From Seminavis robusta (lineage: Eukaryota > Bacillariophyta > Bacillariophyceae > Naviculales > Naviculaceae): a DNA stretch of 64,000 bases. Position numbers and translations under genes: made by a program. Within the stretch, counting starts at the first letter, position 1. The number at the start of each line of letters is the position of its first letter. A model generated the notes under the pieces. That model was not told where the DNA came from, did not search any database, and saw only the letters and a program-made list of their open reading frames with translations. This document shows, piece after piece, positions 8,997 to 19,126 of the stretch. Location of the stretch: NCBI GenBank assembly GCA_903772945.1, contig CAICTM010000209.1, forward strand, positions 27,389-91,388. The letters are read 5' to 3'.

Positions 8997-11624
8997 ATGG
9001 CGGATGATGATGGTCCCAACAAGAGGGGATCCATGGATATCTCTGATATCGGTTCCAAACAGAGACTGGCAAGAGCATTGGGAAGCTCGGTGCCGGAGGA
9101 GGAGAGAACGTCAGACGCTTCGAGTAAACGCCAACAAATGATTGGAGCCTTGGCCAGCTCTATTACGTCTGGGTTGCCTCCTGATTTGGGTAGGCAGCAA
9201 CTGATCGACAATCTCTCCAACTCGTTCAATCAATCCTTTTCCATGAATGACGAAGAAGTGGAAGCACAAATCCTCATTGCCATGGGTGGCGCTTCTGCCA
9301 GCAACTTGGATTCCACAGATGAAAAAACAGCTCGAAAATCACGCATGAGCGTTCGCATGAACACTCGTGCTTCGGTCATGAACGCCAATCGAAGAGCCAG
9401 TCGTTTGAGTGTGGCCGGTGCTGGTATGAATGGGAGTAAACGAATGAGTACTCGCTTGAGTATCAGCAATAGTCGCATGAGCACTCGTATGAGTGTGTCA
9501 CGACGAGGCAGTGGCGGGTTTCTCATGCTCAAGGATTTGGAAGAGCGAGATGAATTTCACAAGATACAGGCCGCCGCTTTTTTGCGAGAATTATACAAGC
9601 TTGCCGACGCGGAAAGCAACCAAGAATTAAAGCAGACCATTCTGACCAGGAGTACTTCCTCGGGTCCTGTTTCGGGTGGTGGCGGCGGCGCATCCGGAGG
9701 CGAATCCGATGGTGATATCAATTTTGAGGGGATCGACTTGGCATCGTTAACTCCCGCACAAGCCAAGGCCAAAATCGATGCCCTCCATGCCGGAGGAAAA
9801 ATCGACGGTGATAGCATGATGGCCTTGATTCAAGCAGGAGTAAAAGTCCTTGGTGAAGAGGAGACTGTCATTGATGTTCGTGAAATCCATCCCAATCTGC
9901 AAACAGTCACTGCCGTGGGTGACTTGCATGGAAGTTTGGAGTGCCTCATGGAAGTCCTCAAAATGGCAGAAATCGACAAAATCTTTGCAGACGCAAATGG
10001 TTCCATCGTTGTGTTTGATGGAGACTTTGTGGATCGTGGATTCAACAGTTTGGAAGTCATTGCCACTCTTCTCTTGCTCAAACTGTCACACCCCAAGAAT
10101 GTGTTCCTATTGCGGGGCAACCACGAGGATTCCATGACGGCATCATCGTATGGCTTTCGTGAAGAAGTGGATGAAAAGTATGGCCTGGACAAGGGAGATG
10201 AAATTTGGTGGGAGTTTGGCTACCTCTTTGCCGCTTTCCCCATTGTGGCTCGAACCAATACCGCAGCAATTATGCACGGAGGCATCTGCGTGGAAGAATT
10301 CGATCTCAGTGATCTCAACGAAATTGATAAGGAGACTCGTTGTGAGATGAAAACCATTTCTGATCCCTACGATGATGATGAACGTCTCTTACAAGGCATT
10401 TTGTGGAGTGATCCCTCGGAGGAGCCGGGCATCAATTTCAGTGATCGTGGGGCCGGATTTACTTTTGGTCCTGATATTTCTGCCGATTTTCTGGACCGGC
10501 ATGAGCTAAAATACATCATTCGAGCTCATGAGGTTGTGGAGGAGGGCCATTGCAAGCATGATTTGGGAGAGGGTCGAGGTGTCATTACCATTTTCTCGTC
10601 TGCCAACTACCCTGCTGGGGAAGGCACCAACTCTGGAGCAGTCGTCTTCCTGAATGATCAAAGTGGTGAATACACCACGAAAGATTTCATTCACAAAGAA
10701 GGATCCGGGGATGATTCTGCAATGCTTGCTGCTCTGTTGGGCACGTTTGTGGATGGTCACAAGAGTCACTTGACCAAAGCCTTTCGTGAAAAGCAAAGCA
10801 AGGATGGTGTGGTGACATGCGAAGAGTGGGCTGATGTCATTGCTGAGCTCTTGGACCTCCCCGACATCAGTCTGACGCTCTTGGCTATGCAACCGGAACT
10901 GGCGCCTTCGACAGAAGAGGGCGGTGATTATATTGATTGGAACGCCTTTATGAACCGGTACACAACTGTCCCCACAGCACAAGTGCTGGCAAAAGATCAG
11001 TTGGTGGCCTTGAGTGAAAACAAGGACAAGTTTTTAGACATCTTCCAGCTGATTGATACTTCCGGAGACGGCACAATCTCCAAGGAAGAGTTTGTGTCTG
11101 GGATGAAGATGTTGAATGAACAAGTCAACCAAAAGGTAGAGAATGTGGAGAAGTTGTTTGAAGCATTTGATGAGGATGGTGATGGAGAGATCTCCATTGT
11201 GGATTTCAGCAAGGCACTGCAATCGTCTACTGCTTTGCAAGGTGTGACGGAAGCTCTAAAGGATGACCAGGTGGAGCATTTGAAACGCACCCAAGACATG
11301 ATTGCGACCTCATTCAAGTACTTGGATAGCAACAAAGATGGTGGGATTGATCGTTCGGAATTTGAGAAAGGCTTTGAAGTATTGAACAAGCGAATGCCGG
11401 AACGTAACAAATTTGGGAAGTATGAGGACTGGTTCAATACTTTCGAGTTGAATGACAAGGAGCAAATTGGTAAGGCGTCTATATATATATATATATTTGT
11501 TGCTGTGACCTGCACATGCTTGTTGATTTATCTACATACGGTAGTTCTCATACATGTTCTTTGATTTTCTACTTGATTTGGTTTAGATTTCGGTGCATTC
11601 AAGCAAGTCTTTTGCTCCATCTGA
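8997..11624 (+). CDS. Ser/Thr protein phosphatase with C-terminal EF-hands (PPEF/RdgC-like)
   Basis: Join 8997..11469, 11587..11624; about 836 residues. The PPP-family metal motifs are all present: GDLHG (near 307), GDFVDRG (341), RGNHE (374), a later HGG, RAHE, and SSANYPAGEGTNSGA. Three EF-hand loops follow: DTSGDGTISKEE (near 687), DEDGDGEISIVD (724) and DSNKDGGIDRSE (778), so Ca2+ control is expected, as in PPEF/RdgC phosphatases. The N-terminus carries a Met/Ser/Arg-rich stretch (about 115-175) full of RMS and RxS motifs, likely phosphosites. The unspliced frame runs into a TA-rich, membrane-like tail that is intronic: a GT at 11470 and AG at 11586 (117 bp) join in phase to a short exon ending DFGAFKQVFCSI. 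ATG 8997 sits in a good AAG-ATGG context. Confidence 0.88.
11470..11586 (+). other. Intron of the EF-hand phosphatase gene
   Basis: GTAAGG donor and TTTAG acceptor, with a TATATA run inside. Removal changes the C-terminus from a hydrophobic run to a short soluble tail. Phase 1. Confidence 0.75.
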
Positions 11625-12242
11625 GTTGTTGGAGCCATCTGTGTCTTTGCTGTTCGAACTATTGCTGCTGTTCGAACTGTAGCTTTCATTCAATAGATAG
11701 AGATAAACAACTACTAAGTCTAGTAGCTATCTAGAATCCTCAGTTAAAGAAAGGACGGCACCACGGCAAGTGTTTTCTTCTCTGCAACCCCAATTATTGA
11801 AGAGGACGTACAGGAGACCGTAGAACGAATGATCAATCTTGAGAGAGTCCTTGGACGACCACAAACCCCCCTTTTCACAAACACCGATCCATTGTTTGTT
11901 GGCAAGTCGGAACGGTGTGACCATACCGGCATGGCATACCGGTAGCAAGACACCTGCAGGGTTGCCCAGTCAGTTCCCGACGTGCTGCTTCATGAGCAAA
12001 AACACAAATGAGGCGTGGTGCACATCGATGGGTGAGAGCGCATCTCTCCCCCGGCTACTTAGAAGCAATCTCAACGCCTCTGAATAGTACTTAGACAACT
12101 GGCTTTCGTAATTAGACATCAACGGTACACTGTAAAATCCTACGAGGATATCACATGCAACAAGGCGCAGCTCCGAAAGATAAGATGGGTGAGCAGAGGT
12201 GCATCCAACTTCACCAAGAGACAAGAGGTAGACTGCTCCAAA
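11625..12242. other. Intergenic
   Basis: About 620 bp between the phosphatase and the secreted propeller protein. Only short overlapping ORFs on both strands, none convincing. A segment at about 11812-11835 (CGTAGAACGAATGATCAA) resembles one near 61112 (CGTGGAACGAATAATTAA), perhaps an old dispersed repeat. Confidence 0.4.
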
Positions 12243-14855
12243 ATGACAAACACCATGACGAGGTTGTTGTTAGCCCTTGTTTGCTGCATTGCTGGTACTG
12301 GTAGCCTCAGCCATGCCAAGCCGCACAGTACGAACTTTGTCCACGAGCGAAGGAAACATGAAAGTCGCCATCGGATGTCCATGATCCAAGAGCTGTTGCC
12401 TCGAACGGCATCGTACGACGATGAAGACAAGGAAGATATGCCATCCAGAAAAAGGAGCAAGCATCATGAAACACGTGCCAAAGAAAAACTGCAGAAGAGG
12501 AAAGCATCTAAGAGTGACGGCAGCACCACCAGCACCAGCAAGGATGCTGCCAAGCAGAAGCAGAGCAAGAGCAAAAGCAAGAGCAGTCAGAAGAGCTACA
12601 ATCCACCCACGTCTCTGTCACCAGTCTTTTACACTACGGTACCTCCACAAGGCTCCATTCCAACCTTTCCTCCCTTTGATAGGCCGAGACCTTCAGGCAA
12701 TGAAACCGAATCAGAAGAAGAAAAGGAAGAGGAGGAAGAAAAACATACCCCGTCTCCAGTTCCAGAGGATGAGGAGAGCTCGAGTAGTGGCCCCAGTAGC
12801 TCGAGAAGCAAAGGCAAAATGAAGATGGGAGGAGGAGGTGACATGAAAATGACTGGCATGGGTGGCAGCAGCAAAACTAGCTCTAGCACGTCTCAAAAGT
12901 CCAAAAAGATGAAGACAATGAGTGGCAGCAAAATGAATAAGAAGATGAATAATAAGATGAGTAGCAAGACTCGCAACGGTGGCTCTACCGGCCATCCAAC
13001 CTTTTTAAAGCCCACTGGTCCAGAACCGACCGTAAAACCCACGCTGCCCTTTGGAGAAATGACGGCTCAGCCAACTGCCAAGATGGCGCTTCAAACGGAG
13101 GAACCAACCGAAGGCAATGCGACTGCAATATCCACAATTCCTCCCACCATCGTAACTACTGGTGAGGCTACTGCAGGAGGCCCCGTTGTATTCACCTTGT
13201 CTCCAACCATTACAACGACCGCCATCGATCCCAATGAGAGTAATGGAACCATCATGGAGGCTCCAGGCGGAAAGAACAATGACACGGAGACAACCATGGG
13301 CCCTACCAACAATGGCACATCCACCATTGCTCCCATTGACAACAACAACTCTACTACCAACAACACCAGCATTACATTGTCACCCACAACTATTCTTCGT
13401 GCACCCAAGAAGGAAGACTTGGAAAGTCTGCAACACAACAGTATGGAAGAACCAAAAGACAACGCTACCACCAGTTATATGATGGAAGCACCAACCGTAT
13501 ACTGGTCCATGGATACTACCACGGATGATGACAACATGACTGTTGCAATGATGGCTCGAAGTGCACCCATCATGAAACGAGCCCAAAATGTGCCAGACGA
13601 AACTGTCGAACCAGATGTCGATTACGAAAATGAGCAATGGATCTTGGTGGGAACTCCATTGCAGGGGCGGGCCACTGTTCGAGACCGTTTCGGATACAAG
13701 GTCAGCCTTTCCAGTGATGCGGGCATGCTGGCGGTGTCCACCGGTATGGGATCACCCATGTACGTCTACAAACTGGATACCAGTAGTAGTGAGGATGACC
13801 AATGGATGCCAGTGGACTTGAGTGGCATCGAGTCGGATGGTATCCTGACACTCAGCGGGGATGGATCCACGTTGGCGGTCAAGACGAGAACACAAGTTCT
13901 CATGTACAAGCGCATTGAGCAAGGTGATGGAACCGTTCAATGGATACGTTTGGGAAGTGCCCTGGAGAAAATCGACACTGACATGTCCACGACGACAATG
14001 ATGGTCGTCAAAGACCTCTCTGCGATTCCCTCCCGGTTTGGTGAAGCGGTCGCCCTGAGCCATGATGGAAGGACTGTAGCGATTGGGGACCAAGCGGACA
14101 AGAACATGACGGGATGGGCACAAGTTTACACATTTGATGGCAACCAATGGGGTCCTCTCGGTGCAGAGTCCTTTGTGGGATTTGAAAATGGGGACCACTT
14201 TGGCAGTAGTTTGGCGCTGAGTCGTGACGGGAGAACACTGGCCGTTTGTGGTACGCAGAATTCCTACATTGATGGGCCGGGATACTGTCAGATTCATCGA
14301 TACAGCGATGCTCATACCAGCTGGATACAGTTAGGACTGGACATTTCGGGTCAAGGCCAGTTGGATTCTTTTGGTCGCAGCGTGGCACTTTCGTCCGACG
14401 GAAACACGTTGGCTGTGAGTGCAGATGGTCGTGATGTAGGCAACCTGAAGGATGTTGGACGTGTCTATACCTTTGCGTACGACCCCAACGACAAGTATTG
14501 GCCCCGGTTGGGAAGGATGATTAACGGCGACGAGGAGAATCAGCGTTTGGGGCATTCCATTGACCTTTCTAGTGATGGCACTATGCTCGTTGTTGGAGCC
14601 TGGGCTCAAGGTCATCCACTGGAAGGGTACGCAGCAGTTTACCAACTTCAGACGACCACTACTGCGGAGGCAGAGAGTAGGGAGGAATGGGTTCAGGTTG
14701 GTCAACTTCTTACAAACGGCAACAATTTTGACAACTTTGGTGGGTCCGTGAGCATGTCCTCGGATGGCACGACAGTGGCCGTCGGAGCGTACAACTTTGG
14801 AGTAACAGCGCTTGAGTTTATTGGGCAAGCGACAGTCTTCACGCTATCGCAATAA
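12243..14855 (+). CDS. Secreted Lys/Met/Ser-rich protein with C-terminal FG-GAP-like beta-propeller
   Basis: About 870 residues. ATG 12243 opens a signal peptide (MTRLLLALVCCIAGTGSLSHA); the frame upstream to a GTG at 12189 has no other ATG. After the signal: Lys/Ser clusters (KQKQSKSKSKSSQKS), an acidic Glu run, a Met/Lys/Gly/Ser segment (KMKMGGGGDMKM, KMNKKMNNKM), then a Thr/Pro/Asn-rich mucin-like stretch with many N-glycosylation motifs. From about residue 460 there are at least five propeller-like repeats of the form FGxSVALSSDGxTLAVSA followed by a short VYxF strand. Such repeats usually form beta-propellers for protein or glycan contacts. Cell-wall or matrix location is inferred. The Lys/Ser-rich part recalls silica-associated proteins only in composition. 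Confidence 0.8.
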   Translation: MTNTMTRLLLALVCCIAGTGSLSHAKPHSTNFVHERRKHESRHRMSMIQELLPRTASYDDEDKEDMPSRKRSKHHETRAKEKLQKRKASKSDGSTTSTSKDAAKQKQSKSKSKSSQKSYNPPTSLSPVFYTTVPPQGSIPTFPPFDRPRPSGNETESEEEKEEEEEKHTPSPVPEDEESSSSGPSSSRSKGKMKMGGGGDMKMTGMGGSSKTSSSTSQKSKKMKTMSGSKMNKKMNNKMSSKTRNGGSTGHPTFLKPTGPEPTVKPTLPFGEMTAQPTAKMALQTEEPTEGNATAISTIPPTIVTTGEATAGGPVVFTLSPTITTTAIDPNESNGTIMEAPGGKNNDTETTMGPTNNGTSTIAPIDNNNSTTNNTSITLSPTTILRAPKKEDLESLQHNSMEEPKDNATTSYMMEAPTVYWSMDTTTDDDNMTVAMMARSAPIMKRAQNVPDETVEPDVDYENEQWILVGTPLQGRATVRDRFGYKVSLSSDAGMLAVSTGMGSPMYVYKLDTSSSEDDQWMPVDLSGIESDGILTLSGDGSTLAVKTRTQVLMYKRIEQGDGTVQWIRLGSALEKIDTDMSTTTMMVVKDLSAIPSRFGEAVALSHDGRTVAIGDQADKNMTGWAQVYTFDGNQWGPLGAESFVGFENGDHFGSSLALSRDGRTLAVCGTQNSYIDGPGYCQIHRYSDAHTSWIQLGLDISGQGQLDSFGRSVALSSDGNTLAVSADGRDVGNLKDVGRVYTFAYDPNDKYWPRLGRMINGDEENQRLGHSIDLSSDGTMLVVGAWAQGHPLEGYAAVYQLQTTTTAEAESREEWVQVGQLLTNGNNFDNFGGSVSMSSDGTTVAVGAYNFGVTALEFIGQATVFTLSQ

Positions 14856-15497
14856 GGGCAAGCACAATCGAGCTGAACAAGGGAAGAGGGACGTTGGAAT
14901 CGAATCCAAGCACGCGGCGGCTTTTTACACCATATCAAGGCCGACCTGCAAGCCAGGACGAGCTCTCCGTGCCGTGCTTGAGCAAACGAATGTTGGGGGT
15001 GGAGCAGAAAACGTAGTGGTAGGCACTTGCTTCAACCTGAATGCTGTCTCATTGCGGCAAGGTCAAGTGCGTCAGGTTCATGACAGAAATCAGAGTGCAG
15101 GCAATGGAGCGTTCATGTAAGACAATTCACGACCGACTACGAAGGGGTGCCAGCTTTACCTTTATACCTTTCAAGTTTGCACGGAAGTAGCGTTGGTTGG
15201 ATTATTCTCCAGCGTGCCTTCGACGCTTCCAAAGTGACGGATTGGATGACTCTCTAGTCTCTCTTGGCCAAGAGCTAGCCTACAAGTTGGGCTTGGCTAG
15301 CTACTATACATACATAAATACACAAAACCTGCTACAGTATTGTAGATATCAATTTGGGAAAAACTAAAACTAACTGAGTGCGCACTGCATATACCTGGCC
15401 GCCCCCGATCCATAGTTTAGAAAAGTGCAAAATGTTTCAACGCAGCGTTTGCGGCCACATCAACACGGCCCTCAAAGACAACAAGAGGCTGGCTGTG
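14856..15497. other. Intergenic between convergent genes
   Basis: About 640 bp shared by the 3' ends of the plus-strand propeller gene and the minus-strand aminopeptidase. A CTAGCT run lies near 15285-15305. No gene was recognised. Confidence 0.45.
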
Positions 15498-17684
15498 TTA
15501 CCTCTTCCTCATCAGAACAAATCCAGCCACCACAGCAACAATGGCAACGGCAACAGACGCTTTGAAGTAAGGGCTTCCAATGATGGAAGGCTTCTCTTCT
15601 TCGGTGCTTACAGACAGGTCTGAGGCCACCATTTTGGTGCAGATTGGGTGATAAATATGTTTGTTTTCCAAAAAAGTCTCAACTGCCAACTCAGATGCCA
15701 TCTTTGATTGGAATAAAGCTCTGTACAAAGGCCTTGTGAACTTGGAAGGGAATGGCATGAGCAAAGGTGAGAAAGTGATTCACTGTGGAACCTGGAATGG
15801 TTGTGCTCTGGTACATACCTTCATGCGTCCCTGTGTGGTGGCAAAACGAATTGCAATTGGAATAATGTCCTTGTCTTCTGCTGCGATGGCTAGTTTGCAA
15901 AAACGGAATAGCACCTCTGAGTTTTTGGTCGACTCAAACCCATACTGCAGTTTCATAGCTTTGAGAGTGTCAAGTTTGAGTGGTTGGTCTTCACACAAAT
16001 CCAAGAGAGCATCCAAAAAGCATGTTTTCTGGTTGGACGACCAGTCATTCAGGTTTTCGCTGGGGGCCACATTGCCAGATCTGTCAACCTCAAACCATTC
16101 AATGGCAAGTTTTTCAGAAGCTTCTGCCAGTGTTCGATCGAATTGTGGCTTTTCTGGGGGCATACCTGGGGTGTATAACCATGTATTCCAGTCAAAGTCC
16201 TTGACGCTGGCATTGCCTTTGAAGTGTTGATTGAAGAATGATCTGAACTCCTCCGATGTCACAGTTTTCGACGCAAATTGGGCCACATAAGCCTGAAAGA
16301 ACTTTTCAAATTCAGGAGTCCCAACACGCGTCTCGAGTGCAAACAAAAGGTTGAAACCCTTTTCATAGGCAACTCGTGAGTAGGACTCATCGGGATCTTT
16401 ATCTCCAATGTCCAGAACCAGACGACTGAATCCATCGGGCATTTGCCTGACTGTATCTTTAAGAGCCTTGTATCCACCAATGGCATCAAAATGCAAGAAC
16501 TTGTTGTCTTTGTGAATTCGTGCCATGATTTTCCTTTGGAACCATGTTGTCCACCCTTCATTCAGCCAGAAGTGATCCCAAGTTGCATTGGCTGGCATGA
16601 TGTATGTATAGAAGGCATACGCAAATAAATGAGATTCTGGAATTGCAGTGCATCTGAATAAAAGCATCAATCATTGACTTACTAACGAGATTCCCCGTCC
16701 AAGAGTGAGCTAGAGTTGAATGAAAAGAAAGACATGCAGAAGTCAGAAAAGCAAATTATGACGATTCCAGCTCAACTCATGTAACGTACCAATTTCATGT
16801 GCCACAACATCGGCCAATGATCGATCCCCAGCAAGCAAAGTGGGCGTCACAAAAGTCAGACAGGGATTCTCCATTCCTCCGTACGGGAACGATGGCGGCA
16901 GGCACAATAGATCGTAGCGACCCCAGACATATGGTTTTCCAGCAATTTCTTCGGCCATTTGGAGAAACTCTTCGGTTTGTGCAAATTCCCAGGCAGCCTG
17001 TTGGACAACCGATGGTTCACTCCAGACGGCACATCGTTCACTGATTTCCAGTTTGGCCAATTCTCCCACGGCCATGGCAATGAGATAACTGGAAATTGGT
17101 ACGGGTTGATCCCAATGAAAAACTTTGGTGGTTGCCAAGGTTTCGTCCTTTTTCATGACTGCCGACATGACACAAGTGGCCCAGCTAGGAACCGTGACCT
17201 TGGCGGTGTAGGTCGCCTTGATTCCGGGTCTATCCTGACAGGGGATCAAAGCTCTGGCATGAATGGCTTGGCATTGTGTAAAGAGATAGGGATACTTGGC
17301 TCCTGCCGTTTGTTCGGGTGGCAGCCATTGGACCGCACTGGATTGTTGGGTGGTTTCATAGGTCACCGTGATCTTTTCGATGGATGTCGTTGGCAAACGA
17401 ATGCTCAACTTTTGACCCAAATGCAGTTTGTTGGGGATCACCGAGTGGTGGGTGAAAGACAATGCCTCACCCGTTTTGGCATGCTCCACTTTGAGAACCT
17501 TTAAAAAGTTGGTATCCAGACAAACCACAGTGGCCCCAGGAGTGGCATACTCCAAAGTGTAGGTAGCAGATGCACGCAGGATGCTTTTTTCGAAGTCCAC
17601 AGTCACTTCCCAATCAATGTGCTTGACAGCAATCACATTGGGATCGGACAAAGAGGAACGATCTTCAGGAGCAGCAGAAGCCAT
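15498..17684 (-). CDS. M1 aminopeptidase, leukotriene-A4-hydrolase-like, with C-terminal membrane tail
   Basis: Complement of join 15498..15740, 15819..16591, 16683..16709, 16790..17684; 645 residues, close to the LTA4H family size. The modelled introns have GT-AG ends and keep frame. Motifs: QCQAIHARALIPCQDRP, the exopeptidase motif GGMEN, and the zinc site HEIAH (296-300) with the second Glu at 319 in LNEGW (HEXXH-X18-E intact). A 27-nt exon encodes AHSWTGNLV, including the second zinc His. The RMKFTRPL motif is restored across the last intron, confirming that junction. Oddly, the last about 25 residues form a hydrophobic span ending FVLMRKR, like a tail anchor, which standard LTA4H proteins lack. 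It starts 242 bp from the divergent plus-strand gene at 17927, so the two probably share a promoter region. Confidence 0.92.
16683..16709 (-). other. 27-nt micro-exon of the aminopeptidase
   Basis: Bounded by a CTCTAG acceptor upstream and a GTAAGT donor downstream. It supplies AHSWTGNLV, so skipping it keeps frame but removes a zinc ligand. The flanking introns are 80 bp (16710-16789) and 91 bp (16592-16682). Confidence 0.88.
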
Positions 17685-17926
17685 TGCTTAATCAACTACA
17701 GTACTGTAGTAACAGGAATGATAGTTTTCGTTGACCGATCGAAGGTTCTTTCTTTAGGAGCAGAGGCAATGGGAGCAATCACGATCATGCGATGGGTGAT
17801 GGGTGTGTCCGTTGGGCGTTGTCGCATTGACACGTGTAAATCGTCAGCGACCTTACAAAAGATCCAAAAGATCGCCTCTTCACAGCGTTTTGTTTTTCCT
17901 CGCCCTCTTTTATCTTTCCAGAGCAG
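17685..17926. promoter_or_regulatory. Divergent promoter region
   Basis: A 242-bp spacer between divergent start codons (aminopeptidase, minus; lumen protein, plus). It must hold both promoters or 5' UTRs. No core element was assigned. Confidence 0.5.
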
Positions 17927-18761
17927 ATGACAATGATGGCAATAAGACACCTCTCCGTGGCTCTGAGTATTCTACTACTGTTGACAACCTGCTTTTCTCC
18001 CTGTCATGGTTGGAATAGCAATCATGGGCCAGTCAAACCCAGAGCGTGGCACAAAACCATCCAGAAAGTAGCCACCAATGCAGCCGTTGCCACCACGATT
18101 TATTGTGGCATCATGCTTCCCCATGACGCAGCGTTTGCCGATGCCTCTTCTTCGTTTTCGGAGGAACAGCTGCGGCAAAGTTTGAAACCTGCCACCGAGT
18201 CGAGACCTCAGATCATGCTGCAAGGTCCACCACCGACTCAACAACAATATGTGCCCATTGAAAACCAGCCAATTGTACAGGGTAAGTAATCATGGATCTG
18301 ACTAGATGGGGTTAAAAGTATGGTGTTCCGTTACCTTTCTCATGCAGTTCCTGTCATTTTCCTTTTTCATATTCTTATTAGGCCTACTGTCATTGTCCAA
18401 CCCCAAATCAGAGATACGCCCCGCTTTTACGGATACCATTGTCATTACCATTCGAGACTATACCCAACCCGACACGGTTCTGGGAGGAGCCCGCATACCC
18501 GTTTCCAAGGCACGGTTTCCATTGGCATTTCGACTATATCCCAAAAATATATTGGCAAACCAGCAAGCTACGTGGAATGAAAAAACCAGTCAAGGCGGGG
18601 ATGTGCTGGTCAAAGCGTGGCTGTGTCCCGAAGAGAATCCAAAATGTTCCGAAACCGAAAGTCGCATGCAAGCGGCAGGAGTGGCCAAACTAATACGCAA
18701 TCTACCAGGACTGGCTACTGGTGAAACCATTCGTGCACCGGCGTCCTTGTCTCTGCAATAG
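17927..18761 (+). CDS. Probable thylakoid-lumen protein of unknown function
   Basis: Join 17927..18281, 18382..18761; 244 residues. The presequence appears tripartite: signal peptide (residues about 5-27, ending CFSPCHG then Trp), a short basic transit-like part (KPRAWHKTIQK), then a second hydrophobic segment ending HDAAFA before DASSS, an AxA-type lumenal cleavage site. The mature part has a segment TDTIVITIRDYTQPDTVLGG, then RFPLAFRLYPKN and a late DVLVKAWLCPEE, vaguely like beta-sandwich domains seen at the C-terminus of cytochrome-c-biogenesis proteins; I do not assign a family. Donor GTAAGT at 18282 and acceptor TTATTAG ending 18381 restore frame (phase 1). An alternative CAG at about 18349 gives a frame that stops at 18580. 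ATGs at 17927, 17933 and 17936 are all possible. Confidence 0.75.
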
Positions 18762-19126
18762 TATAGCAGAGCTCTTGCTTGGGACTGTGGGAAGAAAAAG
18801 CCAAGTAGTTAAGCGCGCTACTACTATAAGGGTTTTGCGAGTCCATTCCTTCAGTGCATCGTCGTTCCTTCCCGAAGTATCGAGAGAATGCCTTTTGTGC
18901 CGAAGCCAGCTCTAATGTAGTTTATTAGAGAAGAACAGTTGCTCTTCTCACAGATAAGGTACCATGACGTTCACACAGTGTTTTCTATCAGATCGTGTCT
19001 CGAACGAAATCTAGCTTAGGCATGCAGCATGCACCAGGTAACTCCGACAAAAAATGAAGTACAACCCACAGCAAAACTCTTCACTCCAGTCTTGTTGTCG
19101 TAAAAAACTGTCCCACCAATTAGTAC
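18762..19126. other. Intergenic between convergent genes
   Basis: About 365 bp. Nothing recognisable, except that it could hold a further 3' exon of the Mpv17-like gene, whose stop codon overlaps a perfect GTAAGT donor. Confidence 0.4.

Noticed and set aside
11470-11564. C-terminal membrane-like tail of the phosphatase
   Set aside because: It is the translated TA-rich intron; splicing gives a short soluble end.
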